Shown piece after piece: positions 22,126-24,506 of a stretch of DNA of 24,506 bases (the stretch's first letter is position 1; each line of letters begins with the position of its first letter). Origin of the DNA: an uncultured Muribaculaceae bacterium (GTDB lineage: Bacteria; Bacteroidota; Bacteroidia; Bacteroidales; Muribaculaceae); the NCBI GenBank assembly GCA_910583795.1, contig CAJTZQ010000055.1:1-24506 (forward strand). Direction: 5' to 3'. The notes beneath the pieces were generated by a model. It saw nothing but the letters and a program-made list of their open reading frames with translations, ran no database searches and was not told where the DNA came from. Made by a program: the position numbers and the translations under genes.

Positions 22126-23322
22126 ATGAAAATTCTTGTGCTCAACTGCGGCAGCAGCAGCGTGAAATACAAACTCATAGAGTCTGACTCAAAAGAAGTG
22201 CTCGCTGAAGGCGGCGTGGAAAAAATCGGTCTTCCCGATTCTTTCCTTAAATTCAAACGCCGCGACGGTAGCAAGGAAATCCTCACTGTCGACATGCCTA
22301 CCGCAAAAGAGGCAGTAAAAAATGTGCTCGACATTCTTACTGACCCCAAGGAAGGCGTAATCAAAAGCTTCGATGAAATCCAGGCTGTCGGACACCGTGT
22401 GGTGCACGGTATGGAAAAATTCAACAAGTCTGTGCTTATCACTCCCGAGGTGATTGAAAAGGTGAAGGAATGCTACGCAGTTGCTCCCCTTCACAACCCG
22501 GCAAACGTGACCGGTATAGAGGCTGTCTCTTCACTCATGCCTGACGTTCCACAAGTTGCTGTGTTCGACACTGCATTCCATCAGACTATGCCTGCCCAGG
22601 CATATATGTATGCACTCCCATACGAGGCATATGAGAAATATGGTGTCCGCCGCTACGGTTTCCACGGCACCAGCCATCGCTATGTGTCTCGACGTGCATG
22701 TGAATTTCTCGGTCTCCCCTACGAGAAACAACGCATAATCACTTGCCACATCGGAAACGGAGCCAGCATCACGGCAATCAAAGACGGCAAGAGCGTTGAC
22801 ACTTCAATGGGTCTGACTCCTACCGAGGGACTCATGATGGGAACCCGCGTAGGCGATGTCGATCCGGGTGCGATAGTCTATATGATGGAGCGCGAAAATC
22901 TTGATGCCGCAGGAGTAAGCAAACTCATCAACAAGCGAAGTGGAGTAGCAGGGGTTACAGAAATTTCAAGCGACATGCGCGATATCGAAGCTGCTGTCGA
23001 GGCAGGCAATGAAAGAGCAAAGATGGCTCTCGACATGTATGAATACCGCATTCTCAAATACATCGGAGCTTACACGGCTGTGCTCGGCGGTGTCGACATT
23101 ATCGTCTTCACAGGTGGTGTCGGTGAAAATCAGCTCGGCACTCGTGAAAGGATCTGCAAACAGCTTGCTTTCATGGGCGTCACTTACAACGCTGAAGCAA
23201 ACAAGGTTCGCGGTGAAGAGATCGAAATATCAGGCGCTGACTCAAAGGTGCATGTTGTAGTGATCCCCACAGACGAAGAAATGATGATAGCAGAAGATAC
23301 CGCAGCTATCGTGAAAGGCTAA
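22126..23322 (+). CDS. ackA: Acetate kinase
   Basis: Transfers the phosphoryl group of acetyl phosphate to ADP, giving acetate and ATP; it completes substrate-level phosphorylation with pta. It is 398 residues, the normal length. It carries the ASKHA signature VLNCGSSSVKYKL (5-17), the substrate loop AVFDTAFHQTMP, FHGTSHRYVSRRA, HIGNGASITAI, DTSMGLTPTEGLMMGTRVGDVDPG, and FTGGVGENQLGTRE near the adenine site. It lies 22 bases after pta. A hairpin terminator follows at 23356. Confidence 0.97.
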   Translation: MKILVLNCGSSSVKYKLIESDSKEVLAEGGVEKIGLPDSFLKFKRRDGSKEILTVDMPTAKEAVKNVLDILTDPKEGVIKSFDEIQAVGHRVVHGMEKFNKSVLITPEVIEKVKECYAVAPLHNPANVTGIEAVSSLMPDVPQVAVFDTAFHQTMPAQAYMYALPYEAYEKYGVRRYGFHGTSHRYVSRRACEFLGLPYEKQRIITCHIGNGASITAIKDGKSVDTSMGLTPTEGLMMGTRVGDVDPGAIVYMMERENLDAAGVSKLINKRSGVAGVTEISSDMRDIEAAVEAGNERAKMALDMYEYRILKYIGAYTAVLGGVDIIVFTGGVGENQLGTRERICKQLAFMGVTYNAEANKVRGEEIEISGADSKVHVVVIPTDEEMMIAEDTAAIVKG

Positions 23323-23355
23323 TTTCAGTCTCTCGTTAAAATATTACAATAAGAT

Positions 23356-23396
23356 GCCGCGTCCGGACGTTTTTGTTTCAGACGCGGCTTATTTTT
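23356..23396 (+). terminator. Terminator of pta-ackA
   Basis: GCCGCGTC (23356-23363) pairs exactly with GACGCGGC (23381-23388), followed by TTATTTTT. The 17-base loop also contains GTCCGGAC. The T tract overlaps a -7-like box for lgt. Confidence 0.8.
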
Positions 23397-23397
23397 G
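23390..23397 (+). promoter_or_regulatory. Possible lgt -7 promoter box
   Basis: TATTTTTG is an exact TAnnTTTG match sitting in the T tract of the ackA terminator, 15 bases before the lgt ATG. No TTTG at -33. The leader would be only about ten bases. Confidence 0.4.
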
Positions 23398-23412
23398 CGT
23401 CTTGTCTAACTT

Positions 23413-24273
23413 ATGCTCGATTTTATTACTTGGAACGCTGATCCTATCCTTTTCAGTTTCGGCCCCATATCAGTCAGATGGTATGGACTGGCTTTTGCAG
23501 TCGGATTTATAATCGGTTACAATATCGTTGCTAAGATGTTTAAGCATGAGGGAGCCCCAGAAAAATGGCTTGGTATCTTGCTTGCATATGTGGTGGTTGC
23601 GACTATAATAGGGGCAAGGCTCGGACACGTGTTCTTCTACGAATGGGATTTTTATTCCCAACATCCCGCTGAAATATTAAAAATATGGAACGGAGGTCTT
23701 GCGTCGCACGGCGGCACTATCGCAATAATTATAGCCGTATTCCTTTTTTCATGGTTCGTTACTAAAAAACCGGCATCCTGGACTTTCGACAAACTCGTGA
23801 TTCCAATTGCACTTGTGGGTGGGCTTATAAGGTTGGGCAACCTCATGAATAGCGAGATTTATGGTGGTCCCACAGATCTGCCTTGGGGTTTTATTTTCTT
23901 GCGTAACGGTGAGACTGTTGCAAAACATCCCACTCAGATATATGAAGCGCTATGCTATTTCGCACTCTTTGCTTTGTTGATGTGGATGTATTGGAAAAAG
24001 AACGCTGAAGAGAGACCATACTTGATTTTAGGGACATTCTTCCTTGGCATATTTGTGCCCAGATTCATTATTGAATACGTAAAAAATGTTCAGGTGGCAT
24101 CTGAATACGAAATGATCGCCAACTACGGCATCAACATGGGGCAGCTCTTAAGCATCCCCTTCATTCTTTTAGGCATTTTCCTCGTGATATGGGCTATGGT
24201 ACATCCGCGCCAGCATTGGAAATTTCCAAACAAGTTTGCTGAAGATCTGCACAACACTTCTCATCGTCGTTAA
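23413..24273 (+). CDS. lgt: Prolipoprotein diacylglyceryl transferase
   Basis: Transfers diacylglycerol from phosphatidylglycerol to the lipobox Cys of prolipoproteins, before signal peptidase II acts; inner membrane. It is 286 residues with seven predicted hydrophobic segments. Tyr24 lies in ISVRWYGLAFAVGF; the conserved HGG motif is at 99-101 (GLASHGGTIAI); the Lgt signature GLIRLGNLMNSEIYG (138-151) carries Arg140 and Asn143; FIIEYVKNVQ is the C-terminal arginine/glutamate region. A basic, His-rich cytoplasmic tail ends the protein. Its substrates would include the S41 peptidase and the TlpA-like lipoprotein of this window. It is transcribed after ackA, with its own promoter box. Confidence 0.96.
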   Translation: MLDFITWNADPILFSFGPISVRWYGLAFAVGFIIGYNIVAKMFKHEGAPEKWLGILLAYVVVATIIGARLGHVFFYEWDFYSQHPAEILKIWNGGLASHGGTIAIIIAVFLFSWFVTKKPASWTFDKLVIPIALVGGLIRLGNLMNSEIYGGPTDLPWGFIFLRNGETVAKHPTQIYEALCYFALFALLMWMYWKKNAEERPYLILGTFFLGIFVPRFIIEYVKNVQVASEYEMIANYGINMGQLLSIPFILLGIFLVIWAMVHPRQHWKFPNKFAEDLHNTSHRR

Positions 24274-24337
24274 TTCCACAAATATATTAAGGCAGAATCT
24301 AAGGCTGATCAAAATAGACTGCCTCAAACATTAAAAT

Positions 24338-24382
24338 AGAGTCTCGATCCATTCCGGACAAGGATGGTTTGAGACTCTTTTC
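24338..24382 (+). terminator. Probable lgt terminator
   Basis: AGAGTCTC (24338-24345) pairs with GAGACTCT (24371-24378), with inner pairing ATCC/GGAT, and TTTTC follows. A weaker AGGCAG/CTGCCT pairing (24290-24295 with 24319-24324) precedes it. The rest to the window edge is AT-rich with no gene seen. Confidence 0.65.
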
Positions 24383-24506
24383 ATACCCTATCAAATCGTA
24401 TATAAATCCTATATATATTCAGATATCAGACGGAATTTTCTTACCTTTCAACATTTTTTTCTTTTTTTTAATTAAAGAGCATATTTTTGGATTTTTTTTT
24501 ATACAT

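Overview
The window looks like chromosome of a Bacteroidales bacterium, most likely of the Muribaculaceae or a related family. The evidence is the Bacteroidota-type promoters (TTTG, then about 19-20 bases, then TAnnTTTG), the Bacteroidota-restricted families (a VPEGYFE-type anti-sigma-like protein, a DUF5106 thioredoxin-fold protein, a DUF3316-like protein, a ParC-like topoisomerase with an HPHGDASIGDAL motif), many exported lipoproteins, and moderate GC with AT-rich spacers. The family-level placement is inference. There is no phage, insertion sequence, CRISPR array or recognisable defence system; the region is mainly core genome.

Left part (1-6000): an ECF sigma factor and a probable membrane anti-sigma partner (- strand), separated by a hairpin; a divergent outer-membrane beta-barrel protein; then exported thioredoxin-fold proteins around a tRNA-Leu(UAG) gene. 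One of these, a TlpA-like lipoprotein, is split by an in-frame TAA: the same frame continues for 65 more sense codons that complete the thioredoxin fold. A roughly 30-base palindromic element occurs twice here, once upstream of the barrel gene and once over the 5' end of the interrupted lipoprotein.

Middle part (6000-15800, mostly + strand): a ParC-like topoisomerase IV A subunit, overlapped by a DUF3316-like secreted protein, then an S41 lipoprotein peptidase; a small convergent DUF6582-like gene; type I phosphomannose isomerase; aspartyl-tRNA synthetase; and the common pair of a Nif3-like metal protein and a coiled-coil zinc-ribbon protein. This run ends at a perfect 54-base inverted repeat.

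Right part (15800-24506): a complete - strand queF-queC-queD-queE operon for making the queuosine precursor preQ1, with a near-ideal promoter and a structured leader; a small coiled-coil protein of unknown function; a convergent LptF/LptG-type permease; then pta-ackA (acetyl-CoA to acetate with ATP formation) and lgt, which lipidates prolipoproteins such as those encoded in the left part.

I do not see a convincing new multi-gene system. The items most worth checking are the nonsense-interrupted lipoprotein, the repeated palindrome, the long leader upstream of the small thioredoxin gene, and the structured leaders of aspS and queF.
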